64,000 nt of DNA from Alicyclobacillus fastidiosus (GTDB lineage Bacteria; Bacillota; Bacilli; Alicyclobacillales; Alicyclobacillaceae). The notes beneath the pieces are model-generated. The model did no database searches. It saw nothing but the letters and a program-made list of their open reading frames with translations, and was not told the DNA's origin. Shown here one piece after another: positions 16,313 to 24,365 of this stretch. The stretch spans positions 1,550,001 through 1,614,000 of the forward strand of contig NZ_CP104067.1 in NCBI RefSeq assembly GCF_026651875.1, written 5' to 3'. Position 1 is the first letter of the stretch. Every line of letters begins with the position of its first letter. A program made the position numbers and the translations under genes.

Positions 16313-16692
16313 TTATCCGACGATGCTACTCTTTACATCGTGATCGTTTAGTTCTTTGATTTGTGCGTCTGACAACAGCAGGGAGATAAATGTCGCTGGG
16401 GCAGCGGATACGTTTTCGAAGGAGTGTGGGCACAGCGAGGAAAAGTTAATCAGGTCACCCGCTCGTAGGTGGAGCACTGTCGCACCAACGGTACATTTCA
16501 GGTCACCCTCGACGATGTAATGCACTTCGTGCCCTTGATGAACGTGACTCGGGCCACTTTTGTGGGGGCGACAACCGTGACAAACGTCTCTACACCGAGA
16601 CTGGATACGCTCTTCAATATGGTGATGCCTGGATAGTGCTGAAGGTGTGTCAAAGGGTGATCGTTTGGAATGGGAACGACTGGGGCGTTCAA
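16313..16692 (-). pseudogene. Cupin-domain protein, frameshifted
   Basis: Two frames together make one cupin. The first reads LNAPVVPIPNDHPLTHLQHY and runs to GVETFVTVVAP. The second continues with HKSGPSHVHQGHEVHYIVEG, which carries the metal-binding HxH, and goes on to LRAGDLINFSSLCPHSFENV. The switch falls in a run of five C (plus-strand G, 16564-16568). One more base would restore a continuous protein. Either a real one-base loss or a homopolymer sequencing error. The start (TTG) is uncertain because the frame runs back into the upstream gene. Confidence 0.7.
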
Positions 16693-16693
16693 G

Positions 16694-17180
16694 CATGCGC
16701 GGGCTCGCTTGTCACCGAGAAGTTCGATATGCGACCGCTTGCCGATGCGAGTACTCAGAACATAGACGGCCGATAATACCATGAAGATGGCGCAATCCGC
16801 GACAATTGACCACCCCAAATTCCACCACAGTCCGTATGTAAGATAGCCCTGATATACCATGATCCATTCCATCCCCATACCCAACAAAACCCAGCAAGCG
16901 GTATATTCCAACCACTTTTTACGCCCTTTGGAATGTATTGGACAAACAGGTGTGCGATACATGGGTATATACCGAAATCGTCAAGTAGTTGAACCACTAC
17001 AGGCGGGATGAACTGGTTGCCGTGGTACGTCCAAAGCGGATATTGGTTTGTGATGATATCGGACGCAAGACTCATGATGATTCCAACCGCGACACTTGGG
17101 AACACGCGGTGAAACTGCTTCCTGTCGCCGAACAGCAATAAGCATCCCCACGCGCCCAAGAATACGAGTAAATAGGTCAT
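16694..17180 (-). pseudogene. CBO0543-family membrane protein, frameshifted
   Basis: The first frame gives a membrane protein with MTYLLVFLGAWGCLLLFGDR, SDIITNQYPLWTYH, and LLDDFGIYPCIAHLFVQYIP. The second continues with KGRKKWLEYTACWVLLG and NLGWSIVADCAIF. Together they rebuild a normal CBO0543-family protein (about 160 residues, four to five helices) often found in spore formers. The switch is in a GGG run near 16923-16926 and needs one extra base. Its end is blurred because the second frame continues without a stop into the cupin gene. Confidence 0.65.
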
Positions 17181-17319
17181 CCTCTTACACTCCTCATGCC
17201 TGCGTGTGTTTATTTTGTTTGTTATTGCGTGGCTCATTCATCCATGTGGTGAACGCACTGGGGGCGGTTGCACTTGGTGAATGCGCGTTGTACATGCCTA
17301 TTGTTGGAGAGCGAGTGGG

Positions 17320-17883
17320 CTAGCGAAACAGGCCGACGAGAATCAACACCACACCCGCAATCATCCAAAAGCGGTGTCCCATCCTGGAAACCTGTCTGCG
17401 GACACCGTGCAGGGGAGCCAGCAGAAACCAAAGCGTAAAAAGACCAGCGGCGGCAGAGGTAAACCAGACGCCAATGTGGCAAAATCCAGCACCGAATCCG
17501 GCAGTTAGGTTCGCGACCGATTGAGCCAGGAGAACTACCATCATTTCGTGAAAACCTAACTGATCGAAGGTTGCGTCAGCGCGAAATTGCTGCGTGAACG
17601 CTTGGAAAAATGTCCAAATACCGATGGAGATGAGTGTGCCTGATCCGAGATAGCTGCATAGGAGCGGTGAAAGGGACCGTTCAATGTGTGCAGCACTCAG
17701 TCCGCCCACAAGACATGTACCCACTGAACAGAAGGCGGTACAGAGATAAAAACTGATCGAACGCCAACCCGCCCTGTGGCCACTGGCGTATCCGATACTG
17801 ATGTCGTCCAGATTCGCGCTGGCACCAATCGCAGCACTAAGCATCCATAAACCTACATTCAACGTTGACGGCCCCCCGTCCAC
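17320..17883 (-). CDS. MntP/YtaF-like membrane protein
   Basis: A 187-residue protein with six hydrophobic segments. GASANLDDISIGYASGHR near the N-terminus and the second-half segment ANLTAGFGAGFCH are the repeated signature of the MntP (manganese efflux) superfamily, which includes the sporulation membrane protein YtaF. GTG start. It lies in a spore-gene neighbourhood and upstream of recombinase 4. Substrate not determined. Confidence 0.72.
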   Translation of the reverse strand: MDGGPSTLNVGLWMLSAAIGASANLDDISIGYASGHRAGWRSISFYLCTAFCSVGTCLVGGLSAAHIERSLSPLLCSYLGSGTLISIGIWTFFQAFTQQFRADATFDQLGFHEMMVVLLAQSVANLTAGFGAGFCHIGVWFTSAAAGLFTLWFLLAPLHGVRRQVSRMGHRFWMIAGVVLILVGLFR

Positions 17884-18089
17884 CGGCGCAAAGCTGTTAC
17901 GAGTAGGATATGGGGGGCGTAGAGAGCGCTACAGGGACAGGCGACTAAATCACGCAATCTACATATTTAAAAGTGCGATGAAAGCCGAGTGGACCATTGT
18001 GGATGGTCAACTGACCGCACCTTTTGCACACCTCGCCAGCAAGCGGACAATCCGTACTCACATATCCATCTCCCAGAGGGGGGAAGGCC

Positions 18090-18260
18090 GTGAGCGAGAG
18101 TCGAATCGTCATAGTCAACGTCGAGTATGGTAGGGAGCCGATCTTGGCACTGGGGCAACAATTAGTTGAACTTCTCGTCCGAACGCAAAGGACGAGAAAT
18201 TTATCCGCCACGGTGGCGAATGGCACAGACGCACCAACCGCGGTCGATTCGCCGAGGTGA
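18090..18260 (+). CDS. Recombinase-associated small protein, copy C (56 aa)
   Basis: A 56-codon gene ending four bases before recombinase 4. GTG is chosen because an AGGGGGG site lies six bases before it. The motif RIVIVNVEYGREP matches the other copies and is followed by a helix (ALGQQLVELLVRT). Although recombinases 3 and 4 are close paralogues, copies B and C are strongly diverged outside the motif. Small partner and recombinase therefore evolve at different rates. Confidence 0.68.
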   Translation: MSESRIVIVNVEYGREPILALGQQLVELLVRTQRTRNLSATVANGTDAPTAVDSPR

Positions 18261-18264
18261 GTTT

Positions 18265-19809
18265 ATGACAGTATGTGCGATTTACGCGCGGGTATCGGAC
18301 GAGTCGCAGCTCAAGGGCGACTCAATCGAGCATCAGATCCGGTATTGTCAGGAACAGGCTCGCAGGCGCAGCGTGGAAGAAGGGGTGCCGTGGGTCATCC
18401 CCGAATCTCGCATATACGTCGACGAAGGGATCACCGGTACCAGTATGGTGAAGCGACCCGCCGTGCAGCGCCTCATTCAGGATGCGCGAGGAAAACAGTT
18501 TCAGGTGGTTTTGTTCAAGGGGATCTCTCGTTTCGCGCGCGATACGGTTGATGCATTGGTCATGCTTCGAGCGCTTTGTGCCTCTGGCGTACGCGTCATT
18601 TCGATGGAGGAAAGCTTTGACAGCCGCCGCGACAACGCGGAGTTCATCTTTACAATCCACAGTGCATTGGCGCAGGCGGAGTCGGAGAAGACGGCGATTC
18701 GAGTCCGCGTCGGAGCGTCGCAAAAGGCGAGGTCCGGGAAGTGGAACGGGAAAGCGCCGGATGGCTATGTATTGAACTCACAGACGAAGCACTTGGAGAT
18801 CGACGAATTGGTCGCGCCCGTGATTCGGGACATCTTCTCGATGTATTTGAGTGGCATGGGTGTGCGAAAGATCGCAGAAATACTCAATTGTACCCGGCGC
18901 CTCACAAAGCGAGGCAACCTTTGGACGCAACGCAATATTTCGAGAATACTGAAAAACGACGCATATGCAGGAGACGTGGTATACGGTCGGCGTGAAAAGC
19001 GAGTGGCGTATTCGGACGCATCTGATCCGCTTGCGCGAAACAAACGCGCCGTGTGGGTGGATGACCCAGCTCGGTTGGTTGTGTGTCAGAATGCGCACCC
19101 AGGCATTGTCACTCGAGAGATTTTTGAAGAGGTTCAGCAGCTCATCAAGAAGCGGCGGACGACGATGTCCGGTCCGACTAAGTCGCCTCATCTACTCACC
19201 AAAGGCCTTCTCAGGTGCACGTGTGGCGGAAGCATGACGGTCACCTACAATGGAGCCGGGACCGCCTATTATCGGTGTCTGCGACGGCGCGACTTGGGAA
19301 AGTCGGCGTGTGACTGCGGACATGTTCGGGCGAAAGACCTCGAGCGAGAGGTGTTCGCGCGAGTTCGACAGGACGTGTTGGAGGCACTCGAGTTTGACCA
19401 GTTGGTCATCCCAAAGGAGCAAGATGAGGTCAATAAGACTCAACTGCGCGCACTCGAGACCCAACTGGAGAAGCAAATCGAGAAATCGCAGATGCTCTTT
19501 GACCAATACAGCGACGGCAAATTGTTAGCTGAACAGTACGAGCGGATCAATTTGACAATCCAACATCGCATCCAGGCATTGCGCGACACAATGCGGCAGC
19601 TGATGCAGGAAATCGAGTCACAGGAACGGGTGCTCGACGCCGGGCAACGCGTGCGCGAGGCGTTCCGACAGTTTTTGCAGGTGGGTACCACCAACGCTCG
19701 ATTTGCCCGGGAAATCTTGACCATCTTCGTCGAACGAGTAGAGGTCGTGTCGAGCCGGAATGGTCACAATGAAGTGAAGATTCGCTATCGGTTCGCGCCA
19801 CCTTTGTAA
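18265..19809 (+). CDS. Large serine recombinase 4
   Basis: A 514-residue recombinase with Ser11 in CAIYARVSDESQ, FKGISRFARDT, and HSALAQAESEKTA, nearly the same as recombinase 3 in the catalytic domain. PDGYVL opens the recombinase domain. CTCGGSM with YYRC forms the zinc ribbon, and a coiled coil covers about 395-465. ATG chosen from GAGGTGAG upstream. Its base composition is clearly more G+C-rich than that of recombinases 1-3, so it has been resident longer or came from another donor. Its stop codon touches a decapitated sleL gene, which marks an element end. Confidence 0.94.
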   Translation: MTVCAIYARVSDESQLKGDSIEHQIRYCQEQARRRSVEEGVPWVIPESRIYVDEGITGTSMVKRPAVQRLIQDARGKQFQVVLFKGISRFARDTVDALVMLRALCASGVRVISMEESFDSRRDNAEFIFTIHSALAQAESEKTAIRVRVGASQKARSGKWNGKAPDGYVLNSQTKHLEIDELVAPVIRDIFSMYLSGMGVRKIAEILNCTRRLTKRGNLWTQRNISRILKNDAYAGDVVYGRREKRVAYSDASDPLARNKRAVWVDDPARLVVCQNAHPGIVTREIFEEVQQLIKKRRTTMSGPTKSPHLLTKGLLRCTCGGSMTVTYNGAGTAYYRCLRRRDLGKSACDCGHVRAKDLEREVFARVRQDVLEALEFDQLVIPKEQDEVNKTQLRALETQLEKQIEKSQMLFDQYSDGKLLAEQYERINLTIQHRIQALRDTMRQLMQEIESQERVLDAGQRVREAFRQFLQVGTTNARFAREILTIFVERVEVVSSRNGHNEVKIRYRFAPPL

Positions 19810-20258
19810 TGGCGCGCTATAGTCCGTCGGTGGTCATCGGACCTCCGATGGCCGTGGCGCCAGTTGATCAAATACGCGCGGTCCTCGACTATGCGACATC
19901 GGTGATCGATCCCAGCAAGATCCTCATGGGCGTGTCACTTTATGGGTACGATTGGCCCCTGCCGTACGTGCCTGGGAAGACGCGCGCGAGCGGATTGTCG
20001 AACAACGATGCACAGAATCTGGCGATCGCCGAGCAGTCGCCCATTCAGTGGGACCGCGTTTCCGCATCGCCGCACTTTAACTATATGGCGGGAACGACGG
20101 AGCACAGCGTGTGGTTCGACGACGCACAGAGCGCCGCGATTAAACTGTCGCTCGTCGACGAGTACGGCCTGCGCGGCATATCCGCATGGGTGCTTGGCAA
20201 CGAGTTCCCGCAACTCTGGTACCTGCTTGGCGACGAGTTCACCGTGAAAAAGTATTAA
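19809..20258 (+). pseudogene. sleL: SleL/YaaH-type spore peptidoglycan hydrolase, 3' fragment
   Basis: The reading frame encodes only the C-terminal third of a glycoside hydrolase family 18 spore lysin: GPPMAVAPVDQIRAVLDYA, ILMGVSLYGYDWPLPYVPG, SVWFDDAQSAAIKLSLV, YGLRGISAWVLG. Intact SleL/YaaH proteins have LysM domains and the catalytic DxE half before this; neither is present in the window. Homology starts about 30 bases after the stop of recombinase 4, so the gene was very likely cut by integration or excision at that site. It is not expected to be active. Confidence 0.85.
19827..19848. other. Candidate attachment-site remnant at the recombinase 4 / sleL junction
   Basis: TCGGTGG and CCTCCGA (6 of 7 complementary) flank an 8-base centre exactly where recombinase-side sequence changes to sleL sequence. 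An imperfect inverted repeat at such a junction is what a serine-integrase attachment site would leave. Confidence 0.4.
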
Positions 20259-20360
20259 ACGGACGACGGTTAAGGGAAGAACATCTGTCGGTCGACTCCG
20301 CTCTGCATTCACTCGCACCGCTACGCAAATGTGTGCTAGAGTGAATGTGAATGATATGGA

Positions 20361-20450
20361 GCCACTAGGGGCGCTTTATGCTGAGACAAGGCACACCACC
20401 TTGAACCCTTAGCACCTGAACTGGGTAATACCAGCGTAGGGAAGTGGCAC
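20361..20450 (+). promoter_or_regulatory. TPP riboswitch (THI element)
   Basis: All conserved blocks are present: ACTAGGGGCGC, TATGCTGAGA, CCCTTAGCACCTGAACTGGG, TAATACCAGCGTAGGGAAGTGG. GCCAC and GTGGC form the closing stem. It should turn the downstream thiamine genes down when thiamine pyrophosphate is plentiful. No clear terminator hairpin follows before the tenA ribosome-binding site, so control may act on translation. Confidence 0.96.
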
Positions 20451-20530
20451 GGAGCCGACGTTTTGACTTTTGTCACGCTGTTGTCGCTCCGGCCCCAACT
20501 GGTCTCCTGCTCCCAAGGAGGCTCTTGAAT

Positions 20531-21196
20531 TTGCGATTCTCAGAAGAACTGCGAAGAGATGCAGATCTCATCTTCCAATCCATCCGAAATCACCCGTTTG
20601 TACAAGGTATTCAACAGGCGAGTTTGAGTCGTGAGCAGATTGTGCACTACGTCCAACAGGACTACCTCTATTTGACGACGTACGCGAAAGTGTACGGCTT
20701 GGGCCTGGCCAAATGCAGAACGCGCGACGAGATGCAGGATTTTCATCGCCGCATCGGCTTCATCTTGAACGACGAAGTGCACCCGCACGTCACGCTGTGC
20801 CGCGTCGCAGGCGTGTCGTACGAGTCGTTGCAGCGCGGGGCGACGCTGGCGCCGACGGCGCAGCACTACATGTCGCACATGCTCTCGTGTGCGGCGACCG
20901 GATCGCTTGGCGAAGTGCTTGCTACGGTCTTGCCGTGTCACTGGACGTATGTCGATCTCGCCACAGATATGATGACGCGCGTCTCACCCACCGCTGATCA
21001 TCCGTTTTACGACTGGATAGCGTTTTACGCAGATCGCGATATGCATGCGGGGATGGCTGACCTGTGTCGGTGGCTCGACGACTATGCGGCCTCCGCCGGC
21101 GAAGAGGACAAGTCGCGTATGCGCACCGGGTTTATGGTGAGCTGTCAGATGGAACGAAGGTTCTTTGAAATGGCGTATACCTTGGAGAGCTGGTAA
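20531..21196 (+). CDS. tenA: TenA aminopyrimidine aminohydrolase (thiaminase II)
   Basis: A 221-residue TenA. It hydrolyses degraded thiamine pyrimidine to the HMP precursor for salvage. Family landmarks are MRFSEELRRDADLIFQSI, HPFVQGI, the cysteine of TVLPCHWTYVDLA and the C-terminal MERRFFEMAYTLESW. TTG at 20531 is preferred, because AAGGAGG is nine bases before it and the protein then starts as TenA usually does; a TTG two codons earlier is only three bases from that site. First gene of the TPP-controlled operon. Confidence 0.93.
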   Translation: MRFSEELRRDADLIFQSIRNHPFVQGIQQASLSREQIVHYVQQDYLYLTTYAKVYGLGLAKCRTRDEMQDFHRRIGFILNDEVHPHVTLCRVAGVSYESLQRGATLAPTAQHYMSHMLSCAATGSLGEVLATVLPCHWTYVDLATDMMTRVSPTADHPFYDWIAFYADRDMHAGMADLCRWLDDYAASAGEEDKSRMRTGFMVSCQMERRFFEMAYTLESW

Positions 21197-21223
21197 GAGA
21201 ACAAGTGAAAGGAGGGGGCGTCT

Positions 21224-22150
21224 TTGATTCAACACGCAAACGGACATGTGAGTCGAGCGTTGACCATTGCTGGCTCCGACAGCGGAGGGGGCGCCGGGAT
21301 TCAGGCCGATTTAAAGACGATGCACCAGTTTGGCGTTTACGGCATGTCTGTCATCACGGCCCTCACCGCACAAAATACCACGGGCGTGCGTGGCGTCGTG
21401 GAAACAGATGCAGCGTTCGTCGCGGAGCAATTGCAAGCGGTCTTCTCCGACTTAGGTGCGGACGCCATCAAGACCGGGATGCTCGCCAACGCCGAAATTA
21501 TCGATACGGTGGCTGGCGTTCTGCAGGCGCGGTCGACAGGCCCGCTGGTCGTCGATCCGGTGATGGTCGCTAAGGGCGGCACACCGCTCATCGCGAATGC
21601 GGCGGTGGACCTCCTCCGCAGTCGCCTGCTCCCCATCGCGAAGGTGGTCACGCCGAACACGCCGGAGGCCAGCGTCCTCGCAGGATTTGAGGTCGACACG
21701 TGGGATGATGTGCACCGGGCGGCTGACTGTCTACTGGAGATGGGCACAGAGGCGGTCGTCATCAAGGGCGGACATCTGCAAATGCAGAACACGTTCCCAA
21801 GGCCCTGGCGGGTGGCGCACAATCAGGCGGTCGCAGTCGACACCGTGCTATATCAGGGGACGTACACGTACTTTCTCACGCCGCGCGTAGACAGTCAGAA
21901 CACTCACGGCACCGGGTGTACGTTCTCTGCCGCCATCACCGCAAGGCTCGCGCAGGGCGTTCCGTTGCTCGAGGCCATCGCTGACGCAAAGGCGTTTATC
22001 TACAGGGCCATCGTTCGGGCCGCGAACTGGGATGTCGGGCACGGCCACGGCCCAACGGATCACGGCGCGGAGGTGTCGGCCGTCGAGTGCGCCGTGGAGC
22101 CAGGGGGCGCGTATCTGTACGACTTCGCAACATGGACAAGAATCGGCTGA
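21224..22150 (+). CDS. thiD: Hydroxymethylpyrimidine / phosphomethylpyrimidine kinase
   Basis: ThiD makes HMP pyrophosphate for thiamine synthesis in two phosphorylations. The ribokinase-fold landmarks are ALTIAGSDSGGGAGIQADLK, VVDPVMVAKGG, TPNTPEASVLAG and THGTGCTFSAAI with the catalytic-site glycines and cysteine. 308 residues, slightly longer than usual at the C-terminus. TTG start, supported by GAAAGGAGGGGG. It directly follows tenA. Confidence 0.95.
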   Translation: MIQHANGHVSRALTIAGSDSGGGAGIQADLKTMHQFGVYGMSVITALTAQNTTGVRGVVETDAAFVAEQLQAVFSDLGADAIKTGMLANAEIIDTVAGVLQARSTGPLVVDPVMVAKGGTPLIANAAVDLLRSRLLPIAKVVTPNTPEASVLAGFEVDTWDDVHRAADCLLEMGTEAVVIKGGHLQMQNTFPRPWRVAHNQAVAVDTVLYQGTYTYFLTPRVDSQNTHGTGCTFSAAITARLAQGVPLLEAIADAKAFIYRAIVRAANWDVGHGHGPTDHGAEVSAVECAVEPGGAYLYDFATWTRIG

Positions 22151-22181
22151 AGAGAAGGGCCGATATGGAGGAATGATTCGC

Positions 22182-22997
22182 ATGAAACTTGGAATGTGGT
22201 TGGATGCGGTACGCCGGGAGCGGCCGCTCGTTCACAATATTACCAACCTTGTCGTCACCAACATCGCGGCCAATGCACTGCTTTCTGTTGGGGCCTCGCC
22301 AGTCATGGCCTATGCGCACGAGGAGGTCGGCGAGATGGCAAGCATCGCAAAGGCCTTGTCTTTGAACATGGGTACACTGACACCAGACGTCGTGACGGCC
22401 ATGCGCATCGCGGGGCGTGCAGCAGAGACCAAGGGCGTCCCGATCATCTTCGACCCAGTGGGCGTGGGCGCGACTGCGTATCGCACACAGGTCGCCACGG
22501 ATCTGCTGCGAGATGTCGACGTCACTGTCCTGCGCGCAAATGCGGGAGAGATGAGCGTCTTATTGGGCCTCGCAGGAGAGGTGAAAGGTGTGGACGCGCT
22601 GCAGGCGGACGAGGCACTTCCGACTGCGATGAAGCATTACGCGCTCGCGTCTAGCGCGGTCGTCATCGCCACGGGACCTGTCGATCTCGTCACCGACGGA
22701 CACACCACCTGGCAACTGTCGAACGGGCACCCGTTGCTCGCCGCGATTACCGGATCAGGTTGCATGCTGACAGCGCTCCTCGGCGCGTTCGTCGGTGTAG
22801 TGCCGGAGGGGAGCCCCTTGTCTACATACGCTGAAGCCTGTGTCGCAGCCATCACGAGCTATAACGTGGCGGCGGAACAAGCTGCACAGAAGGCGCTTGG
22901 CCCTGGCACGTTCCACATGGCGTTGTTTGATTGTCTCTACAACTTGGATTCCCGCGCGGTCGATGCGTCCGCGGGTGTGGAGGTGACTGGGGCGTGA
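22182..22997 (+). CDS. thiM: Hydroxyethylthiazole kinase
   Basis: ThiM phosphorylates the thiazole alcohol in thiamine salvage. The protein has 271 residues with RPLVHNITNLVVTNIAANAL, FDPVGVGAT, LRANAGEMSVL and the anion-hole segment ITGSGCMLTALLG. ATG at 22182 is chosen since GGAGG is ten bases upstream; the ATG nine bases earlier is too close. Its stop overlaps the thiE start. Confidence 0.95.
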   Translation: MKLGMWLDAVRRERPLVHNITNLVVTNIAANALLSVGASPVMAYAHEEVGEMASIAKALSLNMGTLTPDVVTAMRIAGRAAETKGVPIIFDPVGVGATAYRTQVATDLLRDVDVTVLRANAGEMSVLLGLAGEVKGVDALQADEALPTAMKHYALASSAVVIATGPVDLVTDGHTTWQLSNGHPLLAAITGSGCMLTALLGAFVGVVPEGSPLSTYAEACVAAITSYNVAAEQAAQKALGPGTFHMALFDCLYNLDSRAVDASAGVEVTGA

Positions 22998-23695
22998 GAG
23001 GCAATTTGTATGAAGCGTTGAGCTTGTACGTCGTGACCGACGAGCGTGAGGATGTCGAATCCTTGCTCACAGCGCTCGAAGGGGCGCTTGTAGGGGGATG
23101 TACAGCGGTGCAACTTCGGCGCAAACGTGAGCACGGCGGCCGGCTCGTCGAGATCGGGCGGCGGATTCGCGATCTCACCAACCGCTACGGTGCCCTCCTC
23201 TTCGTCAACGATCGCGTCGATATCGCCCTTTTGACCGACGCCGACGGCGTCCATATCGGTCAAAGCGACATTTCCTGTAGAGATGCAAGAAAGTTAATGG
23301 CGAAAAGATGGGTGGGGGTGTCGGCGGGCACGCTCGCAGAAGCAAAGGCGGCTGTTGCAGACGGAGCAGACTATTTGGGCGTCGGTTCGATTTACCCGAC
23401 TTCCTCGAAAGACGACGCCGACCTTTGTGGGCTTTCAACGCTGGCTGACATCGCGCAGGCTACCACGTTGCCGATTGTGGCGATCGGCGGGATTGGTGCC
23501 AGTGCTGTGCCTGAGGTCATCGGTCACGGCGCACACGGCATCGCCGTGGTTTCCGCCGTCATGAGCGCCGATGACCCACAACGCGCCGCGGCCGAGCTCA
23601 AACGGTTGCTCTCCCATCCAACGAGTGCTGAAACAATTTCGAACGAAAGAAGGAGCAGTCATGGACGAACTTCGTTATCCAATTGGAAAATTTGA
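22994..23695 (+). CDS. thiE: Thiamine-phosphate synthase
   Basis: ThiE joins HMP-PP and thiazole phosphate to thiamine phosphate. The 233-residue protein has LYVVTDERED, VQLRRKREHGG, FVNDRVDIALLTDADGVHIG, and GVGSIYPTSSKDDA. The GTG start lies in the stop of thiM with GGAGG upstream. The last 25 or so residues (after LLSHP) lack family similarity and overlap the stump of a downstream gene, so the natural stop may have been lost when that gene was truncated. Confidence 0.94.
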   Translation: MRGNLYEALSLYVVTDEREDVESLLTALEGALVGGCTAVQLRRKREHGGRLVEIGRRIRDLTNRYGALLFVNDRVDIALLTDADGVHIGQSDISCRDARKLMAKRWVGVSAGTLAEAKAAVADGADYLGVGSIYPTSSKDDADLCGLSTLADIAQATTLPIVAIGGIGASAVPEVIGHGAHGIAVVSAVMSADDPQRAAAELKRLLSHPTSAETISNERRSSHGRTSLSNWKI

Positions 23696-23720
23696 GCCGA
23701 ATTCGAAGATTCCAGGATGA
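23661..23720 (+). pseudogene. BstA/YfiT-like DinB-fold gene, 5' stump
   Basis: A perfect start context (GAAGGAG, then ATG) opens a peptide MDELRYPIGKFEPNSKI, which is the highly conserved N-terminus of the YfiT/BstA putative metal-dependent (bacillithiol transferase) family. After two more codons it stops, and no remainder of that about 170-residue protein is found downstream. The gene was cut about 17 codons in, on the side facing the recombinase fragment. Confidence 0.6.
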
Positions 23721-23731
23721 GGACGAAATGG

Positions 23732-23764
23732 AAAACGGCATGCGCGAAAGGGCATGCCGTTTTA
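23732..23764 (+). terminator. Terminator of the thiamine operon
   Basis: AACGGCATGC / GCATGCCGTT forms a perfect 10-bp stem around an 8-base loop, followed by TTTATTT. Confidence 0.9.
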
Positions 23765-23797
23765 TTTACTTCCTATAGTCACCCGAATGGGTTGCCG

Positions 23798-23914
23798 TCA
23801 GGCTTTCATCGAGCGGATGGCTTGTTCTAGCTTTTTCGTCCGGATGTTGAAGTAACGGTTGAGTGCGAAGATACCTGCGGTCACGCTAGCTAGTACGATA
23901 TACGTTGTCGCCAT
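23798..23914 (-). CDS. 38-residue single-pass membrane protein
   Basis: MATTYIVLASVTAGIFALNR is one membrane helix; the remainder is basic and amphipathic (FNIRTKKLEQAIRSMKA). GAGGAAGGTG is nine bases before the ATG. Small membrane proteins of this type are common between operons in spore formers. No function is proposed. Confidence 0.55.
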   Translation of the reverse strand: MATTYIVLASVTAGIFALNRYFNIRTKKLEQAIRSMKA

Positions 23915-24177
23915 GAAAAGTTACACCTTCCTCAAATGAAAATGCATCGTGTGAGTGCGTTCCGCGTTATTCACAGTCTAGCCAAGAAATCTTGAAACAA
24001 ACTTTAAAGCACTCACCAATTTCATTGTTGATGATTTGAGCGGATTTTATTCATGATATTTCGCGTGGGTGCGGCGTGCTCAAACGACGGCGTTAAGTGG
24101 CTTGGTCTGATGGAGTCACCGGTTCCCAGGTCACGAGACGACCTGTGTTTGCATACGCATCGAATGGGGGGATTTCG

Positions 24178-24363
24178 ATGCGTATGAAGATAGAGGTGGA
24201 GGATAGAAGATATGGCGAAATTGCACCAGCGAAAATAGCCGAAGAGATAATCCGATTGGTATGCGCCCATCCCTCTGCCCAACCTCCAACCGATCCCGGT
24301 CGCGAACAGGGCAACCCAGCCAAGGAGCACAATGATCATCGCGACGACGTGTCGGGGGGCTGA
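24178..24363 (+). CDS. Recombinase-associated small protein, copy D (61 aa)
   Basis: A 61-codon gene two bases before the recombinase fragment, in the same relation as copies A-C to their recombinases. The motif KIEVEDRRYGEIA fits the shared pattern (basic, aliphatic, x, Val, then Tyr-Gly-x-acid) and is followed by a helix (AKIAEEIIRLV) and a polar tail. GGGGGG lies upstream of the ATG. Weakest of the four matches, but position and length support it. Confidence 0.6.
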   Translation: MRMKIEVEDRRYGEIAPAKIAEEIIRLVCAHPSAQPPTDPGREQGNPAKEHNDHRDDVSGG

Positions 24364-24365
24364 GG

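Noticed and set aside
19935..20318. Minus-strand 127-codon frame over the sleL fragment
   Set aside because: Arg-rich shadow of the GH18 coding sequence, no start signals.
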